Part shown: piece after piece, positions 7,263 to 14,654 of the stretch
How positions within the stretch are numbered: position 1 is the stretch's first letter
Layout of the letters: each line of letters opens with the position of its first letter
Origin: an uncultured Rhodospirillales bacterium
Lineage (GTDB): Bacteria; Pseudomonadota; Alphaproteobacteria; CACIAM-22H2
DNA length: 43,134 nt
Direction: 5' to 3'
Assembly (NCBI GenBank): GCA_903860935.1
Contig: CAIOSQ010000068.1
Span: 1 to 43,134 of the forward strand
Position numbers and translations under genes: made by a program
The notes under the pieces: generated by a model
Databases searched by the model: none
What the model saw: only the letters and a program-made list of their open reading frames with translations
What the model was told of the DNA's origin: nothing

Positions 7263-7991
7263 TCAGCAGGCGGCGAGGCGGATTTGGTCGATGCGTGCGT
7301 CCAGGCGCGCGCCGGTGTCGTCGACATCCGTGCCGACATTGATCTCCAGGACCGGAGGCACCGGACCGCCGCGGAAGGCGAGGCGCCAGTCGCGCGCGAC
7401 GTCGATTTTTTCCTCGAACCAGCGTCCGCCTTCCGTCGTGGCAGGTCGCAGGACGAAGACATGGCCAAGGCCGTGCATGTAGAGGCTCGCGAAGGGACGC
7501 GGCTCCTCTCCCGTGCCACCCCAGACATAGACGATCATGCTCCGCGGCAGCCGATGGTCGCCCGCGACGGCCTGAGTGAGCGCGTGCTTCGTGCGTTGCA
7601 GGAAGCCTGCATCCGGCGGCCAGCCGTCGAAACCGACGGTGAGCGCGATCGCGCGGTCGTCGCCGCCGCGCCGGCCGAGCGGCGTCGGCGGGGGACCCGC
7701 GTCGACGCGCCAGCGCCAGGACAGGCAATGCCCGCCAGGATCCGCCGCACGCCATACGAAGCTGCCTTGGCCAGCGGCGACGATGCGCAGGCCGCCATCT
7801 GGAAGCGCCTCGAAGCGGGCGGGCTCGATACCCGACCATGCGCCCTTGGCCCAGCCCGCGTCACGCAGTGCGTCCGGGGTCGGCAGGCGTTCGGCTGGCG
7901 CGGCGAGGAATGCGGCGGCCATCAGCAACGCCACAACGCGTGCGAGGCGTCGCAGCGCGCCGTCCTCGCGGGACCGCTGCCCCGGCGTCAC
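7263..7991 (-). CDS. DUF3047 domain-containing exported protein
   Basis: 242 aa from a GTG at 7991 that overlaps the stop of the upstream hydrolase (GTGA, 7988-7991). The longer ORF in the track is a shadow over that gene. A hydrophobic signal segment (ARVVALLMAAAFLAAPA, about residues 15-31) precedes the DUF3047 domain, recognised from CLSWRWRVD, TPLGRRGGDDRAIALTVGFD and IVYVWGG. DUF3047 proteins are secreted, probably beta-rich and of unknown function. Translational coupling to the isochorismatase-fold gene suggests co-expression but does not by itself show a shared pathway. Confidence 0.8.
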   Translation of the reverse strand: MTPGQRSREDGALRRLARVVALLMAAAFLAAPAERLPTPDALRDAGWAKGAWSGIEPARFEALPDGGLRIVAAGQGSFVWRAADPGGHCLSWRWRVDAGPPPTPLGRRGGDDRAIALTVGFDGWPPDAGFLQRTKHALTQAVAGDHRLPRSMIVYVWGGTGEEPRPFASLYMHGLGHVFVLRPATTEGGRWFEEKIDVARDWRLAFRGGPVPPVLEINVGTDVDDTGARLDARIDQIRLAAC

Positions 7992-8692
7992 GTGGACACG
8001 GCCCGCACGGCGTCCGGGCCGAGCCGCGTGATCGTCTGGTCGATCGTCGCGACGTCGCCGAAATTGTTGAGGATCGCCCCTAGGCTCGCGTTGTGCTCGT
8101 CGTCGGTGCGGGTGGCGCAGCCATCGGCGAGCATCACGACCTTGTAGTCGAGTTGCATCGCGTCGCGCGCCGTCGTCTCGCAGCAGACATTGGTCAGCGT
8201 GCCGGCGATCAGCACCGTGTCGACGCCGCGCGCGCGCAGGTCGCGATCGAGCGTCGAGACCGGCGAATGGAAGGCGCTGTAGCGATCCTTCTCCGCGATC
8301 ATGTCGCCGGGCGCGGTCTCCAGATCCCGCCAGAGCGCCTGGCCGTGGCTTCCTGGAGCCAGCCCCTCGAGGACCCGACGCGACAGGTCGGGCGTGTTGA
8401 TCGCGCCGAAAAAGACGGACCAACTCGCCAGTGTCCGTGCGTCGAAGGCATTGCGCACCCAGACCACGGAGCCGCCGGTGCGACGCAACGCCTGTGCCAT
8501 GCGGTTGAGGCCAGGCACCAGTGCGCGTGCGAAGGGGATCTCCAGGGGCGCACCGGGTTCGAGGAACAGGTTCTGCATGTCGATCGCGAGCAGCGCGCAG
8601 CGCCGCGGCTCCAGGACCGGAAACATGTCGACGGCGCCACGCCGCCGCGCGACACGGGCGACGATCTCGGGGGGCAGGGCGATCTTGTGCAT
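7988..8692 (-). CDS. isochorismatase-fold cysteine hydrolase
   Basis: 234 aa. The triad of this superfamily is present: Asp38 in LLAIDMQN, Lys135 in EKDRYSAF and Cys170 in TLTNVCCETTARDA. Members include isochorismatase, nicotinamidase, N-carbamoylsarcosine amidase, biuret and ureidoacrylate hydrolases. No isochorismate or siderophore genes are nearby, so an amidase-type reaction on a small amide is more likely than isochorismate hydrolysis. GGAG lies nine nt upstream of the ATG at 8692. The DUF3047 gene overlaps its stop. The exact substrate cannot be assigned from sequence. Confidence 0.85.
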   Translation of the reverse strand: MHKIALPPEIVARVARRRGAVDMFPVLEPRRCALLAIDMQNLFLEPGAPLEIPFARALVPGLNRMAQALRRTGGSVVWVRNAFDARTLASWSVFFGAINTPDLSRRVLEGLAPGSHGQALWRDLETAPGDMIAEKDRYSAFHSPVSTLDRDLRARGVDTVLIAGTLTNVCCETTARDAMQLDYKVVMLADGCATRTDDEHNASLGAILNNFGDVATIDQTITRLGPDAVRAVST

Positions 8693-8774
8693 GGCGCGCG
8701 TCTCCAGGAAGTCCGACGAGTGTCGCTCAGTCGCCGTGCGATCGCCATCTTCGCGGCGCGGCTCGCCGCACGCC

Positions 8775-9170
8775 TCAGGCGTCGAGAAAGCGTGCGAGGA
8801 CGACGCCGCTTGCGACGATATGCGCGAGGGTGATCGCGACCGAGGCAGCGTGCAGGATCTGGAACCGGCGCCGCGCGCCGTTGTCCGTGGCCGCGTTGAT
8901 CGCGGGCATCAGGTTCTGCCGCGCCGGCACGGCCGACGCGAATACCGCGCCGAGCAGCGCTGCGGAGACCGCGTCATGCGACAGGGTCAGCGCGGCGCCG
9001 AGCAGCGATGTGGCCAGGACGAACAGGTAGAAATGAGGGAATGTCTGCCGCAGAACCTTGCCGGCCAATGCCGACGGCAGGGCCGCGAACAGCACGGCGG
9101 CGAAGCCGACGGAGAACAATACCATGCCGCCGAACAGCACGGCGGTGACGAGAAGCGCGGCGATCTGCAT
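8775..9170 (-). CDS. DUF4149 (TMEM205-like) membrane protein
   Basis: 131 aa with four predicted membrane helices. The signature is FGGMVLFSVGFAAVLFAALP near the start, the HFYLFVLATS helix and the polar ARQNLMPAINAATDNGARRRFQILH stretch between helices 3 and 4, followed by SVAITLAHI. This matches the DUF4149 family; the molecular function is unknown. Its ATG overlaps the stop of the upstream methyltransferase by 1 nt (TGATG), so the two are probably translated together. The 82-nt space down to the hydrolase start (8693-8774) shows nothing recognisable. Confidence 0.82.
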   Translation of the reverse strand: MQIAALLVTAVLFGGMVLFSVGFAAVLFAALPSALAGKVLRQTFPHFYLFVLATSLLGAALTLSHDAVSAALLGAVFASAVPARQNLMPAINAATDNGARRRFQILHAASVAITLAHIVASGVVLARFLDA

Positions 9171-10063
9171 CAGTCTCTCCCGGGGCTTGCGCCATCACGA
9201 CGGCGCATGAAGGGCAACGCGTAAGGGACGCGGGCGCGATAGCGCAGGAAGTCGTCGCCATGGCGCGCGGCAAGGCGGCGCTCCTTCAACAACGGGGCGA
9301 GCAGGCAATATGCGGTCAGCGACACCGCGAGGGCGAGCTGGTCCGGTGTCCAGACGGGAACGGTCCAGAGCGTCAGCGCGAACGCGACATAGATCGGGTG
9401 CCGGACGATCCGGAACAGGCCACGCGTCGGAAGCTCCGGATAGACTGGGCGGATCCGACCGAGCAGCGACAGCCAGCCGAGCGCTCCGGACTGCACCTCC
9501 GCACCCGCGTCGAAGCTCGCCTTGGCGAGGAGTGTCCAACTCGCGGCATAGGCGGTGCAGAGCGCCCAAAAAGTGCCGCCCTCGGCACGCCACCAGACGA
9601 TGCCGGACGGCGTCCACAGCGCGAAGAGCGCGAGCAGTTGCAGCGACGCGACGATGGCATAGCTGGTCGATGTCAGCGTCGTTCCGTGCGGGCCAGGAAC
9701 GAGCCGTGCAAGCAACCGCCCGCCGGGTTTGGTGAGGAGCGCCGAGTGAACCAGCGGAAACTGCGCCAGCAACGTGGCGTTGGCGAGTGCTGCCCAGGGG
9801 CCGGACAGTGCCCCGAGGCTTGCACTCATGCCGTGGAACATCGCGAGGATCATCGCCAGCACGGCTGCCGCGAAGATCGCGTGACAGGCGATGCCGAAAG
9901 ACAGCGCGAGGATGATCCGCGAGGGCCCTGGCGGTGGTCGCAGGGCGACGGCGGCGAGTGCGGCGAGCCGGGCGATGCGGGGATCGGCGATCACGACGGG
10001 TACCAGGGTGGGGCGGGAGGCAACACAGGTGTTCGACGGCGGCCCCCTCGATCTAGCGCGCAT
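9170..10063 (-). CDS. ICMT/PEMT-like membrane methyltransferase
   Basis: 297 aa as drawn. Several N-terminal membrane helices lead to the C-terminal isoprenylcysteine carboxyl methyltransferase-like domain, with FRIVRHPIYVAF (about residues 218-229), a membrane pair and KERRLAARHGDDFLRYRARVPY near the end. The RHP and E/R-Y residues form the S-adenosylmethionine site in this family. Known relatives methylate isoprenylcysteine, phospholipids or other membrane substrates; the acceptor here is unknown. The start is uncertain: no good ribosome-binding site precedes 10063, and a GTG about 22 codons later (before IADPRIARL) would also fit. Confidence 0.72.
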   Translation of the reverse strand: MRARSRGPPSNTCVASRPTLVPVVIADPRIARLAALAAVALRPPPGPSRIILALSFGIACHAIFAAAVLAMILAMFHGMSASLGALSGPWAALANATLLAQFPLVHSALLTKPGGRLLARLVPGPHGTTLTSTSYAIVASLQLLALFALWTPSGIVWWRAEGGTFWALCTAYAASWTLLAKASFDAGAEVQSGALGWLSLLGRIRPVYPELPTRGLFRIVRHPIYVAFALTLWTVPVWTPDQLALAVSLTAYCLLAPLLKERRLAARHGDDFLRYRARVPYALPFMRRRDGASPGRD

Positions 10064-10152
10064 GTCGCTTCGTCAACGCCATTCGCGCGCGTCCTTATGA
10101 GGGCCGCGAAAATCTCTGGAGTGAGGCCGGCGTCGCCTGCGAGCATGGCGGA

Positions 10153-11058
10153 ATGACAACGAGCGAACAGCGCGGCTCGGGACCGATGGCGGCCCTGGAC
10201 ATTCTCGCGCGTGCGCCGGGACTTGCCGGTGCGGCGCGGGAGCAGGTCGCGGTCGCGGCGCTTCAGGGGCTGACCAACGCGACCTACCGGGTCGACACGC
10301 GCGCCGGGTGCTTCGCGGTGCAGATGCCGGATCGGAACGGCGCTCCGGACATGGCGCGCGCGCACGCCATCGCGGCGACGCAACACGCGCATGCGATCGG
10401 TGTCGGTGCCGAGCTGGTGCATGTGGAGGAAAGCAGCGGCGCCATCGTCACACGCTGGGTCGCCGCGACGCGGCCAGCCGACGCGGAGGTGCTGCGAGCC
10501 AGACCCGGCGGCGTCGCGGCGCTTGCGTCGTGCATCGCGCGCCTGCATCGCAGCGAGGCCCGGCTGGAACGGCGCTTCGACCCTTTCGCGGCGATCGCCG
10601 AATTGGCATCGCGATCAGGTGCCGCCCCGCTCGCCTCACATCTCGCGCAGGCGCTGTCGCGCGCCGAAACCGAACTGGCACGGACGCTGCGGTCCGAAGT
10701 CCCCGTTCATGGTGACCTCGTACCCGCCAACGTCCTCGCTGCGCCGGATGGTTTCGTGCTGATCGACTGGGACTATGCGGGCATGGGCGATCCGGCTTGG
10801 GATATCGCCTATTTCGCGCTTGAGGCCGGACTGACGCTGGCGGAGGAGCGCGCGCTGGCGGATGCCCATGGCGGGCCGGACCTCGATGCGCGGCGTCTGC
10901 GCCTCAACAGGATGGTCGCCGCCACGCTCGCCTGGACATGGGGCGCCGCGCGCATGCGTGTCTGCCCGGTGCCCGATCTGTCGGCCTGGATCGACGCGCG
11001 TCGCGCGGAATCGTCGATGCTCGCGACCGGGCTTTACGCGTCGGGCGAGGTCGGATAA
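10153..11058 (+). CDS. APH/choline-kinase-fold kinase, possible thiamine kinase
   Basis: 301 aa small-molecule kinase of the aminoglycoside/choline/thiamine kinase fold. The catalytic loop is VHGDLVPANVL (Asp188, Asn193), followed by the metal-binding IDWDYAGMGDPAWDIAYF (Asp205). In the N-lobe the usual basic residue of the V-x-R/K nucleotide-binding strand appears to be Gln (CFAVQMP), which is unusual. It ends 8 nt before a TPP riboswitch that controls thiamine-precursor transport genes, so phosphorylation of thiamine (ThiK-like salvage) is a reasonable guess. Choline or another alcohol is equally compatible with the motifs. It is divergent from the methyltransferase; the 89-nt gap shows no clear promoter. 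Confidence 0.7.
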   Translation: MTTSEQRGSGPMAALDILARAPGLAGAAREQVAVAALQGLTNATYRVDTRAGCFAVQMPDRNGAPDMARAHAIAATQHAHAIGVGAELVHVEESSGAIVTRWVAATRPADAEVLRARPGGVAALASCIARLHRSEARLERRFDPFAAIAELASRSGAAPLASHLAQALSRAETELARTLRSEVPVHGDLVPANVLAAPDGFVLIDWDYAGMGDPAWDIAYFALEAGLTLAEERALADAHGGPDLDARRLRLNRMVAATLAWTWGAARMRVCPVPDLSAWIDARRAESSMLATGLYASGEVG

Positions 11059-11065
11059 ACAGATA

Positions 11066-11150
11066 TCAAGTCAGGGGTGCCCCGAACGGGGCTGAGAGGA
11101 TCAGGCGGTCCAACCCTTCAGCTGATCTGGGTAATGCCAGCGGAGCGAGA
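11066..11150 (+). promoter_or_regulatory. TPP (THI-box) riboswitch
   Basis: All conserved blocks of the thiamine pyrophosphate aptamer are present in order: GGGGTGC (11074-11080), a GCCCC/GGGGC hairpin, CTGAGA, AACCCTT, then TGATCTGGGTAATGCCAGCG. The pyrimidine-sensing CTGAGA arm and the pyrophosphate-sensing arm are both intact. The 3' end (GCGGAGCGAGA) contains the likely Shine-Dalgarno GGAG of ykoF, and the ATG follows at 11153. There is no room for a separate terminator or expression platform, so ligand binding probably blocks translation initiation directly. Confidence 0.95.
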
Positions 11151-11152
11151 CA

Positions 11153-11758
11153 ATGTTCTCAGGTACGCAATTCTCTCTTTATCCGATGACCGCGGATTTC
11201 GTGCCGGCCATCTTGCGTGGTATCGCCGCGCTCGATGCCTATGCGGGACGGATCCGGCGCGAGACCGACGACCTGTCGACGTTGCTGGTCGGGCCGCCCG
11301 AACTGGTCGTGCGCGCGATGCGTGACGCTTTCGTCGCGACGGCGGGTAGTGGTGGACATGTCGTGCTGGCCGGCACGCTGTCGCGCGGTTGTCCGGGCGA
11401 GTCCGACGACCCGATCTGTTCCGCGATCCCGATCCGTCCGCCCGATCCTGGAGAGGATCTCGTCGCCGCCGCGCTGGCGCGTCACGCGCCCGCGCCGCGC
11501 GCCGGACTGGCGGTCGCGGCGCAGATCTCGCTCTATCCGCTGGGGACCGAGGCGCATATGGCGCGGATCGGCGCGTGCATCGACTTCCTCAAGGCGGCGG
11601 GCGTGTTCGACCGCTCGAAGAATTTCTGCACCAAGCTCAAGGGCGATGCGTCGGACGTCTTCGCGGCGATCGAGCGCTGCTATCTCGATTTTGCGCCAGC
11701 GAACGCGCATGTCGTGCTGACGATCACCGTGTCTGCTGGTAGCCCGACGAAGGGCTGA
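11153..11758 (+). CDS. ykoF: YkoF-type HMP/thiamine-binding protein
   Basis: 201 aa with two similar halves, each beginning with a strand such as TQFSLYPM (about residues 5-12) and AAQISLYPLGT (about 121-131). This is the duplicated ferredoxin-like YkoF arrangement, which binds thiamine and its hydroxymethylpyrimidine moiety. It lacks a signal peptide, so the protein is likely cytoplasmic and would receive or buffer the pyrimidine brought in by the YkoEDC transporter. Its GGAG ribosome-binding site lies in the 3' edge of the TPP riboswitch, giving direct repression when TPP is high. First gene of ykoF-E-D-C. YkoE starts 13 nt after its stop. Confidence 0.92.
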   Translation: MFSGTQFSLYPMTADFVPAILRGIAALDAYAGRIRRETDDLSTLLVGPPELVVRAMRDAFVATAGSGGHVVLAGTLSRGCPGESDDPICSAIPIRPPDPGEDLVAAALARHAPAPRAGLAVAAQISLYPLGTEAHMARIGACIDFLKAAGVFDRSKNFCTKLKGDASDVFAAIERCYLDFAPANAHVVLTITVSAGSPTKG

Positions 11759-11763
11759 GAGGA
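11741..11763 (+). other. hairpin with a THI-box-like CTGAGAGGA tail at the ykoF/ykoE junction
   Basis: AGCCC (11741-11745) pairs with GGGCT (11752-11756) around a GACGAA loop and runs straight into CTGAGAGGA. The 12-mer GGGCTGAGAGGA is identical to the one in the upstream riboswitch (11089-11100). The ykoF stop codon lies inside it, and GAGAGGA also serves as the ykoE Shine-Dalgarno. No pyrophosphate-sensing arm follows, so it is not a complete riboswitch. Confidence 0.45.
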
Positions 11764-11771
11764 ACGAAGCG

Positions 11772-12365
11772 ATGACCGCCATGACCAACCCGTCCTCCCG
11801 CTGGACCCAGCGCGAGATCGTCGTCGCCGCCGCGATCGGCGTGGTGTTCGGTGTCCTCTATCTCGCCTGGGTGCAGGTCTGGCTTGTCGCCCAGGGGATC
11901 ATCGGGCCGCTCGCACTCGACATCTTCTTCGGCTTCTGGTGCGTGGCTTCGATCGTCGCCGCCTATGTGGTGCGCAAGCCGGGTGCCGCCTTCTTCACGG
12001 AGGTCGTGGCCGCGGTGGCGGAGGTCGCGACCGGCAATCCGGCGGGGCTGATCCTGCTGTTGACCGGCGTCGTGCAGGGCGCGGGTGCGGAACTCGCCTT
12101 CGCGGCGACGCGCTGGAAGCGCTACGACCTTGCCGTGCTCCTGGCGGCCGGCGCCTGCGCCGCGCTGTTCAGCTTCGTCTACACCTGGATCCGGTTCAAC
12201 TACGGCGCACTCGCGCCAGGGCTGCTGGTCGCGATGTTCGCGATCCGCGTCGTCAGCGGCATGGTCCTGGCCGGATTGCTGGGACGTGCGATCGCGCTGG
12301 CGTTGCATCGGACCGGTTCGCTCGACGGACTCGCGATCGACGAAGAGCGGCGTGGCGCCGCCTGA
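11772..12365 (+). CDS. ykoE: ECF transporter substrate-binding (S) component YkoE
   Basis: 197 aa integral membrane protein with about five or six helices. It matches the YkoE type of S component by the early AAAIGVVFGVLYLAWVQVW helix, the FFGFWCVASIVAAYVVRKPGAAFFTEVVAA segment and the ATGNPAGL turn. It should bind the thiamine precursor (hydroxymethylpyrimidine or a thiamine breakdown product) and deliver it through the YkoD/YkoC energy module. Its GAGAGGA ribosome-binding site is part of the hairpin at the ykoF/ykoE junction. The 3' end overlaps the GTG start of YkoD by 14 nt, so the complex subunits are translationally coupled. Confidence 0.9.
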   Translation: MTAMTNPSSRWTQREIVVAAAIGVVFGVLYLAWVQVWLVAQGIIGPLALDIFFGFWCVASIVAAYVVRKPGAAFFTEVVAAVAEVATGNPAGLILLLTGVVQGAGAELAFAATRWKRYDLAVLLAAGACAALFSFVYTWIRFNYGALAPGLLVAMFAIRVVSGMVLAGLLGRAIALALHRTGSLDGLAIDEERRGAA

Positions 12366-13935
12366 GGGCGGTCGGCTTCTCGCCGCGTCCGGCGTCGCAG
12401 TCCGCTTTCCACGCGCGACCCGCGACGCGGTCGGCGAGGTCACGCTCGCTCTGCGTGCGGGCGAGCGCCTCGCGCTTCTTGGCCCGTCCGGCAGCGGAAA
12501 GACGACCTTGGCCCTGGCGCTGCTCGGCGCGATCCCGCATCTCGTTCCGGGGATGCGGCGAGGGACCGTCTCATGGGCGGGTTTGCCGGAGGGCGCGCTG
12601 GCGGCGGGGACCGGGGTCGCCGCCGCTGTCCTGCAGGACAGCGACGCGCAACTGGTGGCGCTGACGATCGAGGACGAACTCGCCTTCGCGCTCGAGAATC
12701 GTGGCTTGCCCGCCCAGGAGATCGATACGCGTATCGAGCGCGCCCTGGCATGCGCGCCGGGCCTCGGCCTGTCGCGCCGCGACAGGACGCTGACGCTCTC
12801 GGGTGGCTGGCGCCAGCGCCTTGCGCTCGCCGCGGCGCTCGCCGAGGCGCCGCGCGCCCTGGTCGTCGACGAGCCCGTCGCGCATCTCGACGGCGCGGCC
12901 GCGCGCGACGCGGTCGCCGCGCTCGATGCGGTCTGCCGCGATGGCACGGCAGCGCTGCTCGTGGAACATCGCATCGACCATGTGCGCGCGCTCGTTTCGC
13001 GCGTCCTTGTCCTCGATGCCCTGGGGCGGCCGTTGGTCGAGGGCGAGACCGAGACCATCCTGCGCGACCTCGCGGCGCGCGACGCGGCGCCTGGTCTGCG
13101 TCTGCCGCCGGATCTGCGCGTCGCCGCGGCGCTGACGCGCGCGCGCGCTGCGGATGGCGATGTCGATGCGCTCGCGGTGGCGCTGTCCACGCTCGGCTTC
13201 GACCGCTTGGCGGGCGAGGCACGCGGCGCAGCTTTGCTCGAGATCGAGCGCGCGACCGTGCGGCGCGGCGGTCGCGACGTGCTCGCCGATGTCTCGCTGT
13301 CGGTCCGGGAGGGCGAGGTGCTTGGGATCGCGGGTCCGAACGGCGCCGGAAACTCGACGCTCGGGCTGCTGGCGGCGGGCGCGCTGGCCCCGTCGCGTGG
13401 CCGGGTCCGTCGCTTCGGCGCGGCGGCGATCCATGTGCCGCAGAACCCGGCGCTCGCCTTCGCGACCGGGCGGCTCGATGCCGAAGCCCAGCGCCGCGGC
13501 CTGTCCTGGCCGATCGCCGCGGCGGCGATCGCGCGCGCCGGTCTCGAGCCCGATCCAGATCGCCATCCGCTGGCCTTCAGCCAGGGTGAAAGGCGTCGCC
13601 TCGCGCTGGCGCTCGCCCTCGCAGAGGCGCGTCCGCGCGTGGCGATCCTCGACGAGCCCGCCGCCGGTCTCGACGGCATCGGACTGGCGGCATTGGAGAC
13701 GGACATCGCCGCGCTCGCCCGCGCCGGGCTTGCGGTTCTGGTCGTTGCCCACGATCTCGACTGGCTTGCCAGGATCGCGGGGCGGATCGTCGTGATCGAG
13801 GCAGGACGCATGCGCGCCGACGCCGCGCCCGCCGCCATCTTGCGCGACACGATAGCGGGAGGCTTGCCGCTTGCGCCGCCACCCGGCGCGATTCTCGCCG
13901 CGGGGATGGGCTGGAGGTTCGGGGCTGCTCCATGA
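12352..13935 (+). CDS. ykoD: fused double ATPase (A component) of the ECF transporter, YkoD
   Basis: 527 aa from a GTG at 12352; the ORF track's earlier start lies over ykoE and encodes no family sequence. There are two ABC nucleotide-binding domains. NBD1 has Walker A GPSGSGKTT (Lys50), signature LSGGW (149-153), Walker B VVDEP (Glu174) and an H-loop His. NBD2 has GPNGAGNST, with Asn334 in place of the Walker A lysine (codon AAC, 13351-13353), signature FSQGE (409-413), Walker B ILDEP (Glu435) and an H-loop His. One composite site (NBD1 Walker A with NBD2 signature) looks canonical. The other pairs a lysine-less Walker A with an altered LSGGW signature. It powers uptake through YkoE/YkoC. 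Confidence 0.92.
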   Translation: MAPPEGGRLLAASGVAVRFPRATRDAVGEVTLALRAGERLALLGPSGSGKTTLALALLGAIPHLVPGMRRGTVSWAGLPEGALAAGTGVAAAVLQDSDAQLVALTIEDELAFALENRGLPAQEIDTRIERALACAPGLGLSRRDRTLTLSGGWRQRLALAAALAEAPRALVVDEPVAHLDGAAARDAVAALDAVCRDGTAALLVEHRIDHVRALVSRVLVLDALGRPLVEGETETILRDLAARDAAPGLRLPPDLRVAAALTRARAADGDVDALAVALSTLGFDRLAGEARGAALLEIERATVRRGGRDVLADVSLSVREGEVLGIAGPNGAGNSTLGLLAAGALAPSRGRVRRFGAAAIHVPQNPALAFATGRLDAEAQRRGLSWPIAAAAIARAGLEPDPDRHPLAFSQGERRRLALALALAEARPRVAILDEPAAGLDGIGLAALETDIAALARAGLAVLVVAHDLDWLARIAGRIVVIEAGRMRADAAPAAILRDTIAGGLPLAPPPGAILAAGMGWRFGAAP

Positions 13936-14645
13936 CCCGGCTCGATCCCCTCACCAAGCTGGGCGTGGCCTTTGCCGTCATCGCCTTTGCGACGCTCAGC
14001 GATCGGGCCGCCGAACTGGCGGCGCTGGCGATCCTGCTCTGTGTCCTGATCCTGGGCGTCGCGCGCGTTGCGCCGCGGCGTTTCGCGCTGGCGCTCGCGC
14101 CCTTCATGTTCTTCGCGGTGACCTCGTCCTGGATCTACGCCGTCGCGCCGTCGAACGTCTATGGCTGGAGCGGATGGCAGGTCGCGCTGGCGGTCGGTCT
14201 GCGTACGGTCACGGTCGGCCTCGTCTCGATGCTCTTCGCCTTCACCACCGCGCCCGGTGACCTGGCCCGCGCGCTTGTCCATCGCGCGCGATTGCCGCGA
14301 CGCTTTGTTTTCGGCGCGCTCGCGGCCATCCAGTTCCTGCCGGTGCTGGCCGAGGAGGCGCGACTGGCGCGACTCGTCGCGCGCGCGGCGCTGCCGTCGG
14401 ACGCCTCCCGGCTGGCGCTCGCGCTGGCCGGCCTGCGCGCCGATGCGGTCATCGCGCTCCTCGCCGGTGCGATCCGTCGCGCCGGAACCGCTGCCCTCGC
14501 GATGGAGTTGCGGGGCCTCTCCGTCGCCAGCGGCGTCGGCAGTGCCTGGCGCGTGCCCAGGGCCGGGCGGCGCGATGTCGTCTTCGCCGCCCTGACCCTG
14601 GCTGTGCTGGCGCTGCTGCGCATGATCTTCGCTGCGGCTATTTGA
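13932..14645 (+). CDS. ykoC: ECF transporter transmembrane (T) component YkoC
   Basis: 237 aa, about five membrane helices with a long cytoplasmic region that couples to the ATPase. The T-component (CbiQ-like) signature is seen in LDPLTKLGVAFAVI at the N-terminus, the GLRTVTVGLVSMLFAFTT helix and the coupling motif AMELRGL (about residues 199-205, the A-x-x-x-RG type). It overlaps YkoD by ATGA (13932-13935). Last gene of the thiamine-precursor uptake operon. It is convergent with the PEP-CTERM gene across 9 nt, with no obvious strong terminator. Confidence 0.9.
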   Translation: MTRLDPLTKLGVAFAVIAFATLSDRAAELAALAILLCVLILGVARVAPRRFALALAPFMFFAVTSSWIYAVAPSNVYGWSGWQVALAVGLRTVTVGLVSMLFAFTTAPGDLARALVHRARLPRRFVFGALAAIQFLPVLAEEARLARLVARAALPSDASRLALALAGLRADAVIALLAGAIRRAGTAALAMELRGLSVASGVGSAWRVPRAGRRDVVFAALTLAVLALLRMIFAAAI

Positions 14646-14654
14646 TGGCTCCCA

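Noticed and set aside
11724-14282. 852-aa minus-strand ORF antisense to ykoEDC
   Set aside because: Arg/Ser/Ala-rich shadow of GC-rich coding DNA on the other strand; no family motifs, and the plus-strand genes are unambiguous.
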